From JAFGSZ01 sp964492185 (lineage in GTDB: Bacteria; Bacteroidota; Bacteroidia; Bacteroidales; UBA10428): a DNA stretch of 19,007 bases. Positions 6,236 through 14,847 of the stretch are shown here, one piece after another. The position numbers and the translations under genes were made by a program. Positions within the stretch are counted from its first letter, which is position 1. Each line of letters begins with the position of its first letter. The notes under the pieces were generated by a model, which ran no database searches, was not told the DNA's origin, and saw nothing but the letters and a program-made list of their open reading frames with translations. The stretch lies in assembly GCA_964492185.1 (NCBI GenBank), contig CAZBJH010000064.1, positions 1 to 19,007 of the forward strand, in the 5' to 3' direction.

Positions 6236-9200
6236 TTAATACGCTAACTGCTGTGATAAGACATTAAAATGCGCGTTGAACAATTCATCGGCTTTTTCAC
6301 TGATCTCATCCTGGTTGTATTTTTCCGCGGTTATGGTAATATTGCGCAAAGCCTGTAAATGATAGCGAATTTCATTTTCAATTCCTTGTACGAAATCAGC
6401 ATCAGTTGAAAGATAATATTGTAAGTGTCTGTCACAGATATCCATATATTTTTCCATAATGTCATTTCCTTTTTCAAAGCGGTTTACCCGGTAATAGGAT
6501 TCCCCTATACTGACAATAAACATATCATAGGAGATCTTTTCATGAGGTGTTAATTCCATACAGCGGTCGAGTACTTCAACGGCCTTTTCCGGCTTGCCTT
6601 CTTCGATCAGGGCATTGGCAAGGCGGTTGAAACGGTGTCTTAATCTAATAATGCTGAATGTACGCAGATGAAAATGATCAAGGTACACATCATCTTCGTT
6701 CATACGACCCCAGTCAAATTTCTGTATCATGTTTTCATAAAGAATATCCGTATCGATTCTTCCGTGACTGATTCTGCTGCTTGTTTTTGTTTTTATAGGG
6801 ACAAGGCGGTAAGCAAGTCCTTCGAGTTGCATATAATTTTCAAGTCCCAGCGCACCCCCATGACTCATAGAGACATAATAGATTGGTCGTTGCCAGTTGT
6901 TATTTGCAAGCAGATCAAGCACTATCATTTCTGCCTTGCCAATATTGTTTTGTGAAAATCTCCAGTCGATCGAAGGAAGAATCTCTGAAGCATTTTCAGG
7001 CTTAACCGTACCGTTGGCAATCACCTTTGCCGAATCAACCGGTAATCTGAAATTTCGGGTGGGAAGATAGTCGTATTTCTGGCCTGTTCTCGTATTCAGT
7101 TTGGTTTGAGGGTTATCGCTGGCAATAAAATCAACAATATCTTTCAGATCTGCCCACTGGTCGGTACGTTCATAAACTGTAACAAGATCCCTGGTACCCA
7201 TGCGGTATTTGTCAGTGGACATGGATATCGGCAGAGGTTCTGATTCATATGCTTTTCTTTTCATTTGATCAATGTACCAGTCCATGTTCAGCAGCATCAG
7301 GTTAACAATACGTACATCGGTTCGTATGCCCTCAACCTCCTGTGCATACCAAAGAGGGAAAGTATCATTATCACCGTTTGTAAATAAGATGGCATTAGGT
7401 GCACATGAATTAAGGTAGTTATAGGCTATGGCCCTTGCGGTGTAACGCCCTGACCGGTCATGGTCATCATAGTTTTCAACCGCCATAATTCCGGGAACAG
7501 CCAACAGGCAAACCAGAATCACCAGGATCGCGTTAAATTTATTGCGGTATTTTTCACCTATCGTATGGATTATTCCCATAACACCGAGTCCGATCCATAT
7601 TGCAAATGCATAGAACGAACCTGCATACGCGTAATCCCTTTCACGCGGCTGTTGTGGGTTTTGGTTAAGATAGACAACAATGGCAAAACCGGTCAATATG
7701 AAAAGTGATACAACGACCCAGAAGTTTTTTTTGTCCTTATGTGCCTGAAAAGTAAAACCGAGCAACCCTAACAACAGGGGTAAAAAATAATAGGTATTTC
7801 TGGCTTCATGGTTTTTTATTTCCTCCGGAAGATTTGACTGGTCACCAAGACGTATTTTATCAATAAAATTAATGCCGCTTAACCAGTTTCCTTCCAGGGG
7901 CCCGCCATGACCCTGTATATCGTTTTGACGGCCGACAAAGTTCCACATGAAATACCTGAGGTACATGTGTCCGACCTGGTATTTAAAGAAGAACAACAGA
8001 TTTTTTCCAAATGACGGGCTGTTTTTGGGATTTGAACGGTCATATACTATATTACCGTTGCGGTTACGGATTACATTTCCGTTTTCATCTCTGCGGGGAT
8101 GATAAAGATTGCTTTCTTTAAGGTTAGCCCAGTTCATATATACCTGCACGTGTTCAGATTGTGAGCTGTACATGCGCGGGAAAAAGGTAGTAAAATCGTC
8201 ATCGTACCTGTATGATAATTTCTTGTCGGTTACTTTGTATTTCCCGTCAATTTGTGAATATATCTTTTTGCCTTCTTTCGTGCCAGTCGGCCGGGCATTA
8301 AAATACTGGCCGTGCAGAAGTAAATGTTCACCGTATTGTTCACGGTTAAGATAGGAAAGAAGTGAGAAAACATTATCGGGGTTGTTTTCATCTAATGGCG
8401 GGTCGGCAAGAGAACGAATAATAATAACAGAATATGAAGAATAACCCAGGATAATCACAGATATACACATCAGGACGGTATTCATAACCACCTGATTCTT
8501 TTTTACTGTGTGGTAAATGCCATAGGTCAGGGCAGCAATCAGCAATGCTGCATAAAACAGAACGCCGGAATTATAGGGAAGCCCGAAATTATTTACAAAT
8601 AACAGCTCAAACTTTGTGGATAACCACACTGTTCCCGGAATGATCATGTACATGATGGCACCAAGAATCAGGATGGATATCAGTAAAGCTTTAATCAACC
8701 CCTTAAGGGTGACCCGGTATTTTCTGAAATAAAAGACCAGTACGATTGCAGGTATAGCAAGCAGGTTAAGCAGATGAACGCCAATGGAAAGCCCCATTAA
8801 ATATGCAATAAAAACAATCCAGCGGTTAGCATTGGGTTTATCGGCTTCGTTTTCCCATTTTAGGATGGCCCAGAAAACAACCGCTGTAAACAGGGAAGAA
8901 AGGGCATATACTTCACCCTCGACTGCCGAGAACCAGAATGTATCGGAAAAAGTGTATGCTAAAGCACCAACAATACCGCTGCCGATAATAATTAATACAT
9001 TTTTGCCTGTCATTTCTTCATTTGAAGGAACCATTTTTTTTGCAAGATGTGTAATGGTCCAGAACAGGAAAAGAATGGTAAATGCACTGGCAAGGCCCGA
9101 CATTGCATTGATCATCATAGCTACTTTGGTCACATCGCCCGTAAACAGAGAAAAAAAGCGGGCCAGGATCATGAAAAAAGGTGCACCCGGGGGGTGTCCC

Positions 9201-9352
9201 ACCTGGAGCTTATAAGCACTGGCAATAAATTCGCCACAATCCCACAGGCTTGTGGTAGGTTCAATGGTCATTAAGTAAGTGACTGCCGCTATAAGAAAGA
9301 CGATCCAACCTGTAAGGTTATTGTAAAATGTATATTTTTTCATGTGATTCAT
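6236..9352 (-). CDS. DUF2723 (GT117-type, GT-C fold) membrane glycosyltransferase with C-terminal TPR-like region
   Basis: A 1038-residue polytopic membrane protein. The N-terminal half has about a dozen hydrophobic segments. The first loop carries the DUF2723 signature WDCGEFI (37-43) and HPPGAP (53-58), where GT-C enzymes place their acidic catalytic residues (Asp38/Glu41 are candidates). The conserved PRERDYAYAGSF block occurs near the middle. The C-terminal part is soluble, with a helical TPR-like repeat at about 905-975. DUF2723 proteins are classed with human TMEM260 (GT117), an O-mannosyltransferase, so this one probably uses a lipid-linked sugar to O-glycosylate exported proteins. Donor and targets are inferred. 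An in-frame TAA directly before the first ATG fixes the upstream limit, and Met4 is an alternative start. It is monocistronic. Confidence 0.9.
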   Translation of the reverse strand: MNHMKKYTFYNNLTGWIVFLIAAVTYLMTIEPTTSLWDCGEFIASAYKLQVGHPPGAPFFMILARFFSLFTGDVTKVAMMINAMSGLASAFTILFLFWTITHLAKKMVPSNEEMTGKNVLIIIGSGIVGALAYTFSDTFWFSAVEGEVYALSSLFTAVVFWAILKWENEADKPNANRWIVFIAYLMGLSIGVHLLNLLAIPAIVLVFYFRKYRVTLKGLIKALLISILILGAIMYMIIPGTVWLSTKFELLFVNNFGLPYNSGVLFYAALLIAALTYGIYHTVKKNQVVMNTVLMCISVIILGYSSYSVIIIRSLADPPLDENNPDNVFSLLSYLNREQYGEHLLLHGQYFNARPTGTKEGKKIYSQIDGKYKVTDKKLSYRYDDDFTTFFPRMYSSQSEHVQVYMNWANLKESNLYHPRRDENGNVIRNRNGNIVYDRSNPKNSPSFGKNLLFFFKYQVGHMYLRYFMWNFVGRQNDIQGHGGPLEGNWLSGINFIDKIRLGDQSNLPEEIKNHEARNTYYFLPLLLGLLGFTFQAHKDKKNFWVVVSLFILTGFAIVVYLNQNPQQPRERDYAYAGSFYAFAIWIGLGVMGIIHTIGEKYRNKFNAILVILVCLLAVPGIMAVENYDDHDRSGRYTARAIAYNYLNSCAPNAILFTNGDNDTFPLWYAQEVEGIRTDVRIVNLMLLNMDWYIDQMKRKAYESEPLPISMSTDKYRMGTRDLVTVYERTDQWADLKDIVDFIASDNPQTKLNTRTGQKYDYLPTRNFRLPVDSAKVIANGTVKPENASEILPSIDWRFSQNNIGKAEMIVLDLLANNNWQRPIYYVSMSHGGALGLENYMQLEGLAYRLVPIKTKTSSRISHGRIDTDILYENMIQKFDWGRMNEDDVYLDHFHLRTFSIIRLRHRFNRLANALIEEGKPEKAVEVLDRCMELTPHEKISYDMFIVSIGESYYRVNRFEKGNDIMEKYMDICDRHLQYYLSTDADFVQGIENEIRYHLQALRNITITAEKYNQDEISEKADELFNAHFNVLSQQLAY

Positions 9353-9505
9353 TTACAAGGTAGTTGCATTCTGATTTACGGCAACGAATTTACTATTTTT
9401 TATTTTTCTACCCTAATAAATACTTTACCCGTGTTATTTATGAGATATGAAATGGTTACAGGAGATCCTGGATTTTGGATTGCCTGAAAATAATATATTG
9501 CTGTA

Positions 9506-10555
9506 TCAAATGATTAACATAGCATCACCGTATGATCCAAAGCGGTATTTTTCCTTAATGGCAATATTATATGCTTTGAAAAGAAATTCATACCCTGCAA
9601 AAGCAGAAACCATCATCAGTAATGTTGACAGGGGTAAGTGAAAATTAGAGATCATTCGTGTGGGCACTCTGAATTCATAAGGAGGAAAAATGAATTTATT
9701 TGTCCAGCCGTCGAATGGTTTAAGGTAGCCCAACGTGGAAACGGAACTTTCAAGAGTACGTAAAACGGTTGTTCCTACAGCACAAATTTCTTTTCTGTTA
9801 TCTTTTGCCCGGTTTACAATTTCAGCAGCTTTTTCTTTTATAATAATTTGTTCCGAATCCATTTTATGTTTTGTAAGGTCTTCCACATCAACGGTTCTGA
9901 AATTACCCAGACCCACGTGCAACGTGATCTCAGCGATGTTAACGCCCTTGATCTCAAGTCTTTTTAGCAATTCCCTGCTAAAATGGAGTCCGGCAGTAGG
10001 AGCTGCAACCGCTCCTTCGTGTTTGGCAAAAATAGTCTGGTATCTTTCCCTGTCTTCGGGCTGGACTTCGCGTTTGATAAACTTGGGTAAGGGAGTTTCG
10101 CCCAATCTGTAAAGAGTTTTTTTGAATTCGTCATAGTCACCGTCAAACAGAAATCTGAGCGTCCTGCCCCGGGATGTAGTGTTATCAATAACTTCAGCAA
10201 CCAATATATCATCCTCGCCAAAATAGAGTTTATTTCCTATCCGTATTTTTCTTGCCGGATCAACCAGCACATCCCACAGACGCTGTTCCCTGTTTAATTC
10301 CCTGAGCAGGAATACTTCGATCTCAGCACCGGTTTTTTCTTTATTTCCGTAAAGACGGGCCGGGAATACTTTAGTGTTATTGAACACCATGGCATCTCCA
10401 TCATGGAAATAATCAATAATTTCCTTAAATACTTTGTGCTCAATTTTCTGATTTTTCCGGTTAAGGACCATTAATCTTGATTCATCCCTGTTTTCAACAG
10501 GGTACTTGGCGATCAGTTCATCCGGCAAATCATACTTGTATTGCGACAGCTTCAT
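9506..10555 (-). CDS. queA: S-adenosylmethionine:tRNA ribosyltransferase-isomerase
   Basis: A 349-residue QueA of full length. It transfers and isomerises the ribosyl moiety of SAM onto preQ1 at the tRNA wobble position, giving epoxyqueuosine, in the cytoplasm. Family motifs run in order: YDLPDELIAKYPVENRDESRL (8-28), FNNTKVFPARL (58-68), VAAPTAGLHFS (183-193), LHVGLGNF (212-219), GTTVLRTLES (261-270), SNFHLPLSTLLMMVSAFAG (303-321) and YRFGSYGDAM (337-346). The glycine block has GNF where GTF is commoner. It is the last gene of the ftsX cluster, 69 bp after truB. The 153 bp beyond its stop hold only the leader of the DUF2723 gene, and I see no clear terminator there. Confidence 0.96.
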   Translation of the reverse strand: MKLSQYKYDLPDELIAKYPVENRDESRLMVLNRKNQKIEHKVFKEIIDYFHDGDAMVFNNTKVFPARLYGNKEKTGAEIEVFLLRELNREQRLWDVLVDPARKIRIGNKLYFGEDDILVAEVIDNTTSRGRTLRFLFDGDYDEFKKTLYRLGETPLPKFIKREVQPEDRERYQTIFAKHEGAVAAPTAGLHFSRELLKRLEIKGVNIAEITLHVGLGNFRTVDVEDLTKHKMDSEQIIIKEKAAEIVNRAKDNRKEICAVGTTVLRTLESSVSTLGYLKPFDGWTNKFIFPPYEFRVPTRMISNFHLPLSTLLMMVSAFAGYEFLFKAYNIAIKEKYRFGSYGDAMLII

Positions 10556-10624
10556 TTTATTATGTATTTTGGTTTCAAAAAATTAAATTCATTAATATAC
10601 GTTTGCTAATTCTGTTTGTTGCGT

Positions 10625-11323
10625 TTAATTCAATGATCTGAGAAAGGTATCAACAGTGAAAGCATCTTCTATCCTGTAATTACCGATGGCTGTTCTTTTA
10701 AGATCTGTCAGATGGGCTCCCGATTTTAATTCTGTACCCAAATCCCGTGCAAGAGAACGAATATAAGTTCCTTTGCTGCATTCAACCTTTATTGTAAGAA
10801 AAGGAAGTTCAAAATGTGTAATTTCAATTGAATATATATGTACCCTTGATGTTTTAAGGTTTACTTTTTCTCCTTTACGGGCATATTCATATGCACGGAT
10901 ACCATTTATATTTTTTGCTGAAAACAGCGGTGGCAATTGATCTATACTTCCAACAAATTTTCCAGTTGAATGTTGAATTTTATCAATTGTAATATGTTCA
11001 ACAGGATATTTTTCATCAACTTTTGATTCAAGATCGAATGAAGGGGTGGTTTCCCCGAGTTTCAATGTTGCAATATATTCTTTTTTATATTCCTGCAATT
11101 CAGAAATTTTTTTTGTTGCTTTTCCTGTACAAATAATAAGTAATCCTGTTGCCAGCGGGTCAAGGGTTCCCGCGTGCCCGACCTTGATCTTACGAAGACT
11201 GAATTTTTTTTGCAGTGTATAGCGCACCTCTTTCACGATACTAAAAGATGTTTTTTTGTAAGGTTTATCAAAAAGTATTGTTTTCCCTTCAATAAAATCC
11301 TGTGCTTCAGGTTTTTCCGGCAT
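10625..11323 (-). CDS. truB: tRNA pseudouridine(55) synthase
   Basis: A 232-residue TruB, which converts U55 of the tRNA T-loop to pseudouridine. The catalytic Asp55 lies in HAGTLDPLATG (50-60), preceded by KVG. Further family motifs are FEGxxxxDKP-like FIEGKTILFDKP (10-21), the YKKEYIATLKLGETT block, and CSKGTYIRSLARDLG. I chose the ATG at 11323, four bases after the uppP stop. A longer form could start at TTG 11338, overlapping uppP by 11 bp and adding five residues, but that would be a rare start. The C-terminus is short and lacks a PUA domain, as in other short TruB forms. Tight coupling to uppP suggests one transcript. Confidence 0.95.
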   Translation of the reverse strand: MPEKPEAQDFIEGKTILFDKPYKKTSFSIVKEVRYTLQKKFSLRKIKVGHAGTLDPLATGLLIICTGKATKKISELQEYKKEYIATLKLGETTPSFDLESKVDEKYPVEHITIDKIQHSTGKFVGSIDQLPPLFSAKNINGIRAYEYARKGEKVNLKTSRVHIYSIEITHFELPFLTIKVECSKGTYIRSLARDLGTELKSGAHLTDLKRTAIGNYRIEDAFTVDTFLRSLN

Positions 11324-11327
11324 ATTT

Positions 11328-12113
11328 TTATGTTCCAAGCAAAATAGTTATTATTCCAATAACAGCACAATACAGGGCAAACCAGATCAGCTTGCTTTTC
11401 TTCACCAGTTCGATCATCCATTTGCAAGCCAGCCACCCGGTAAAGAATGCCGCGATAAATCCGACAAGCAAAGGTATAGTATCTACCGATCCTTTACTGA
11501 ATTCTCCTGAAAAAATATCAAGAAGATTTTTCCCGATTATCGGGACAAGAACCATCAGGAATGAAAATTTGGACACATTTTCTTTCCCGTTGCCTAACAG
11601 TAATCCGGTTGAAATGGTTGCTCCTGACCTGGAAATGCCCGGCAATACGGCAAATGCCTGTGCTATTCCTATGATAAATGAATCAAAAAATGAAATTTCA
11701 GGTTTCCCTTTAACCCGTGCAAAATAAGTTAATGTAAGTAATGTAGCTGTGATCAGTAACATATATCCTACAAAAGTAAGATTTCCTGAGAAGAAGGATG
11801 AAATGTACGATTCAAGAAAAAGTCCTGCTATAAGTACGGGTATAAAAGAAACAAGAAGTTTGGCCAGGTAGCGGTTCGAATCATTCCACTTCAGAGCAAA
11901 TGAGCCGTTAAATAATTTTTTCAATTCACCGGCAAAAACTACGATGGTGCTGCATACGGTGGCGCCATGTATGACTACCGTGAAGGATAATTCTTCCCGG
12001 ATATCTATTTGAAGGAGTGCTTTACTTAACTCAATGTGCCCGCTGCTGCTAACGGGTAAGAATTCAGTAAGTCCCTGTAGAATTCCCAGGATCAGTGCCT
12101 GAAGCCAGCTCAT
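11328..12113 (-). CDS. uppP: Undecaprenyl-diphosphate phosphatase (UppP/BacA)
   Basis: A 261-residue integral inner-membrane enzyme with about eight hydrophobic segments. It dephosphorylates undecaprenyl diphosphate so the carrier lipid can be reused for peptidoglycan and glycan export. The first signature, GLTEFLPVSSSGH (14-26), supplies Glu17, Ser24 and His26. The second, PGISRSGATIS (158-168), supplies the conserved Arg162. Compared with E. coli UppP, the Glu that precedes GLTEF (E. coli Glu17) is Gln13 here, a change I recall as common in Bacteroidota. It lies 40 bp after the DUF3098 gene and almost touches truB. Confidence 0.96.
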   Translation of the reverse strand: MSWLQALILGILQGLTEFLPVSSSGHIELSKALLQIDIREELSFTVVIHGATVCSTIVVFAGELKKLFNGSFALKWNDSNRYLAKLLVSFIPVLIAGLFLESYISSFFSGNLTFVGYMLLITATLLTLTYFARVKGKPEISFFDSFIIGIAQAFAVLPGISRSGATISTGLLLGNGKENVSKFSFLMVLVPIIGKNLLDIFSGEFSKGSVDTIPLLVGFIAAFFTGWLACKWMIELVKKSKLIWFALYCAVIGIITILLGT

Positions 12114-12153
12114 AATAGTTTTTTGAAATTAAACGGAGAAATGATTTTGTCGG

Positions 12154-12423
12154 TCAGCTTAAGTCGGTCTGCTGTTTTTTCGGTTTTTTCATTATAGCAT
12201 AGATTTCAAAAATAAAACCAAACAAAACAATTAAGGGAGCAATAGTGATCCGGCGTGTTGAAAAGATTTCTTCTCCGTTAAACACAGTAGGATCTTCCGA
12301 TTTACCCCCTAACATAAGTATAAAACCGATTACGATGATCGCGAAACCAATGAGAATAAGAATGTAATTTTCTTTTCTGAGGGCAAATTCCGGTTTTTCC
12401 TGAGTGACTTTTTTCCTTGCCAT
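12154..12423 (-). CDS. DUF3098 family small membrane protein
   Basis: An 89-residue protein with a basic N-terminus (MARKKVTQEKPEFALRKENY), a first transmembrane segment at about 21-38, an exported-looking loop with LMLGGKSEDPTVFN (37-50) and IFSTRRITIAPL, a second transmembrane segment at about 60-77, and a basic tail. This matches DUF3098, a family of unknown function largely confined to Bacteroidota and usually found next to ftsX. The gene starts 9 bp after the ftsX stop, so it is surely cotranscribed. A role with FtsX in the envelope is possible but rests only on position. Confidence 0.88.
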   Translation of the reverse strand: MARKKVTQEKPEFALRKENYILILIGFAIIVIGFILMLGGKSEDPTVFNGEEIFSTRRITIAPLIVLFGFIFEIYAIMKKPKKQQTDLS

Positions 12424-12432
12424 AAGTTATAT

Positions 12433-13311
12433 TTAAGAGTATAATTGATCGGTTTTAATATTAAGATATTTGTTCACTGCTAAATAAGTTGATATCCAGT
12501 TTATTATTATTCCCAGGACAAATATGGAAGTGAACAGCAGAATCAACAATTTAAAATCCTGAAAATTGATAATTTCTGACAGTTCACTTTGTGCTGTATA
12601 GATTAATCCTGTAAGCAAAAGAATTGCAAAAAACGCACCAACGGCTCCTAACACAATACCCTGCCTAAGGAAAGGTTTGCGAATAAATGAATGATTGGCA
12701 CCAACCAGGTGCATGGTACGAATAAGAAAACGTTTTGAATATATGGATAAGCGTATAGTATTATTAACAAGCGCAATGGCAATCAGAAATAATAAGGCGC
12801 TGAACACCAGGATGACAAGGCTTATTTTTTGAACATTGTCATTTACAAGATGAATGAGTGATTCCTGGTAGGCCACTTCAGTGATCTGAGGAAAACGTTG
12901 TAGGTCATTCTCAATTACCGTGATGCTGTCAGGATTGGCATAACCGGCATACAGCTTAACGTCAATGGAGGGTGTAAGGGGGTTAAATCCAAGTATATCA
13001 ATAAAATCCTCTCCAAGTTCTTTCTGAAAATCTACTGCTGCTTCCTCTTTGGTGATATAACTGGTTTCTTTTACATAGTTTCTTGCATCAAGGGATTTTT
13101 GAATGTGAAAAACATCAGCTTCCTTAACATCTTCTTCAAGGAAGACCGTAAAACCAATATTTTCTTTTACATAATCAGATAGTTTCCTGGTGTTTAATAA
13201 CAGTAAGCCTATCAATCCCAACATGAATAATACCAGTGAAATACTGATGGTGGAAGTAATATAGGAACTACGTAACCTTCGTTTTGTGATCTTTTGTTCT
13301 TTTCTTGCCAT
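12433..13311 (-). CDS. ftsX: Cell division protein FtsX (permease-like)
   Basis: A 292-residue FtsX. After a basic N-terminus there is TM1 (about 19-39), an extracytoplasmic domain (about 45-160) containing FTVFLEED (54-61), then TM2 (about 163-183), TM3 (about 218-239) and TM4 (about 254-275). The conserved cytoplasmic segment RTMHLVGANHSFIRKPF (198-214) matches the family. With the ATPase FtsE it controls cell-wall hydrolases at division. ftsE is not in the window. It heads a cluster that runs on to the DUF3098 gene, uppP, truB and queA. A -7 box TATATTTG lies 20 bases upstream of the ATG. Confidence 0.93.
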   Translation of the reverse strand: MARKEQKITKRRLRSSYITSTISISLVLFMLGLIGLLLLNTRKLSDYVKENIGFTVFLEEDVKEADVFHIQKSLDARNYVKETSYITKEEAAVDFQKELGEDFIDILGFNPLTPSIDVKLYAGYANPDSITVIENDLQRFPQITEVAYQESLIHLVNDNVQKISLVILVFSALLFLIAIALVNNTIRLSIYSKRFLIRTMHLVGANHSFIRKPFLRQGIVLGAVGAFFAILLLTGLIYTAQSELSEIINFQDFKLLILLFTSIFVLGIIINWISTYLAVNKYLNIKTDQLYS

Positions 13312-13331
13312 ACACCCGGTTAAAAGCCATG

Positions 13332-13339
13332 CAAATATA
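13332..13339 (-). promoter_or_regulatory. -7 box of the ftsX cluster
   Basis: TATATTTG on the minus strand fits TAnnTTTG exactly. The start point would fall near 13326, giving a leader of about 15 bases. I see no clear -33 TTG at the right spacing. Confidence 0.45.
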
Positions 13340-13400
13340 AATATTTTTATAGCTGAACTCTAATGATCTGACGGATAAATTTGCTTTTTGATGTTCGGAC

Positions 13401-13426
13401 CTACTTTTTTCTACAGCAAAAAAAGT
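13401..13426. repeat. AT-hairpin intergenic repeat, copy A
   Basis: ACTTTTTT (13403-13410) pairs with AAAAAAGT (13419-13426). The following GCAAAAAAAGTCA context recurs in copy B at 13621-13633. It belongs to a type of T-run/A-run intergenic element I recognise as widespread in Bacteroidota. It lies in the gene-free stretch 13312-13809. Confidence 0.55.
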
Positions 13427-13564
13427 CAGCAAAAAGATCGATCTTTCACTAAAATCGCTTGAATACGTCAGACTTCCTTCTGCCATAGACTAGTCACGGA
13501 TAACATGGTTACTTTATAGGTTAGGATAATCTTATTTTAGTATGCCATCCCGCGGGCTGGGGTT

Positions 13565-13589
13565 TCGAACTGCCCGCAAGGCAGTTCGA
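13565..13589. repeat. Hairpin repeat, copy 3 (TCGAAC...GTTCGA)
   Basis: TCGAACTGCC (13565-13574) pairs perfectly with GGCAGTTCGA (13580-13589) around CGCAA. The outer six base pairs match copies 1 and 2. The inner four differ on both arms in a way that keeps pairing. Confidence 0.7.
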
Positions 13590-13622
13590 CCTTCTTTTTT
13601 GTCTTCTACACAAAAAAGAAGG
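13590..13622. repeat. AT-hairpin intergenic repeat, copy B
   Basis: CCTTCTTTTTTGT (13590-13602) and ACAAAAAAGAAGG (13610-13622) form a perfect 13-bp stem with a 7-base loop, abutting the copy 3 hairpin. The following sequence up to about 13800 is GC-richer and looks like the body of the same type of intergenic repeat. The open frame across it (13542-13802) has no protein-like character and I do not call it. No other gene is seen in 13312-13809. Confidence 0.6.
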
Positions 13623-13809
13623 CAAAAAAAGTCACCGTTCCATAAAAGTCACTGGATTTGCCACGGAAGATTTTTTCCCCGCGGAACCCAAACTCATTCT
13701 TCCCTCGTCGTCGCTCGGACAGGGTTCCTCCAATGCCCCGCAACGAAAACCTTCTTTGAAATCTTTCGCGATTTTTCTGAGACGGACCCCGCTACTGCAT
13801 AACTTAATG

Positions 13810-14826
13810 CTATAATATCATTACCCAATTATACGGATCTTCTTCATCACCAGAATGCAGGCCGGAAAGTTTTTTGAATAGTTTTGTGCTGATCTCACCC
13901 GCTTTGCCTTCTTTGCAGTATGAATATATTTTATTTGTGCCAGGATCCACAATTTTTCTAATTGGTGTAATAACTGTAGCTGTGCCACAGGCGCCTACTT
14001 CATCAAATTCTTCAAGTTCCTCAACGGGTATTTTCCTTTGTTCCACCTCCATGCCTGAATCTTTAGCCAGTTGCATAAGGCTCTTGTTGGTTATGGATGG
14101 AAGAATGGATTTGGAATCAGGTGTGATATATTTATTGCCTTTTATGGCAAAGAAGTTTGCAGGCCCGCATTCATCAATATATTTCTTTTCTTTTGCATCA
14201 AGGTATAATCCTGCTGCAAAACCTTGTTCGTGGGCTTTTTCTGTTGGGATCAGGCTTGCTGCATAATTGCCACCAACCTTAAGATGACCGGTACCCAAAG
14301 GAGCTACACGGTCATAATCCCTGATAATGAGCATATCTACAGGTTTAAAACTATCCTTAAAGTATGGGCCAACCGGAGTAGCAAATATTATAAACAGATA
14401 TTCTTTTGAAGGTTTTACACCAACTTGAGGTCCTGTTCCTATTAATAATGGGCGTATATACAGAGAAGCCCCCGATCCGTATGGCGGAATGAATTGTTCA
14501 TTCAGTTTCACAACTTTTTTCATTGCATCAACAAACAGGTCCAGGGGGACTTTGGGCATTATAATACCTTCCGCGGAAATCTCCAAACGCTTTGCATTTT
14601 CTTCAGGCCTGAAAATTCTTATTTTACCGTTTTTCCCTTTAAAAGCTTTTAAACCTTCAAATGATTCCTGACCGTAATGGAGGCTGGTGGCAGCCATATG
14701 CATTATAATAAACTCGGATGATGATACTTCCAATTTACCCCATTCCCCATTTTTATAATAACAACGGACATTGTAATCAGTTTTCTGGTATGCAAAGGGC
14801 AGTTTTCCCCAATCTGTATTTTCCAT
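13810..14826 (-). CDS. ilvE: Branched-chain amino acid aminotransferase
   Basis: A 338-residue fold-type IV PLP aminotransferase that interconverts Leu/Ile/Val and their 2-oxo acids using glutamate/2-oxoglutarate. The start is the ATG at 14826 (MENTDWGKLPFAYQKTDYNV), which matches the usual N-terminus of the family. A longer frame opening at TTG 14850 would overlap the -7 promoter box and is rejected. Motifs are HYGQESFEGLKAFKG (50-64), the PLP lysine Lys183 in GTGHLKVGGNYA (178-189), and the ECGPANFF and GTATVITPI blocks for cofactor phosphate binding. It stands alone, divergent from the universal stress gene, with the repeat region downstream. Confidence 0.96.
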   Translation of the reverse strand: MENTDWGKLPFAYQKTDYNVRCYYKNGEWGKLEVSSSEFIIMHMAATSLHYGQESFEGLKAFKGKNGKIRIFRPEENAKRLEISAEGIIMPKVPLDLFVDAMKKVVKLNEQFIPPYGSGASLYIRPLLIGTGPQVGVKPSKEYLFIIFATPVGPYFKDSFKPVDMLIIRDYDRVAPLGTGHLKVGGNYAASLIPTEKAHEQGFAAGLYLDAKEKKYIDECGPANFFAIKGNKYITPDSKSILPSITNKSLMQLAKDSGMEVEQRKIPVEELEEFDEVGACGTATVITPIRKIVDPGTNKIYSYCKEGKAGEISTKLFKKLSGLHSGDEEDPYNWVMIL

Positions 14827-14847
14827 ATAATTCAGATTAATTTTACC

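Noticed and set aside
6423..6435. AAGTGTCTGTCAC inside the DUF2723 gene resembling the TAGTGTC repeat
   Set aside because: The match is short and lies within a conserved reading frame; the rest of the motif is missing.
9447..9641. Open frame of 64 codons on the plus strand
   Set aside because: It mostly runs antisense through the 3' end of queA, and its codons mirror that gene.
11323..11338. TTG start for truB overlapping uppP
   Set aside because: An ATG at 11323 gives the normal N-terminus and a tight 4-bp spacing. The TTG adds only five residues.
11869..11880. TAGCGGTTCGAA inside uppP resembling the hairpin repeat
   Set aside because: Only one arm is present and it lies in coding sequence, so it is most likely chance.
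13542..13802. Open frame of 86 codons on the plus strand
   Set aside because: It lies across the hairpin repeats of the intergenic element, is rich in Arg, Ser and Phe without any domain pattern, and has no promoter or start context.
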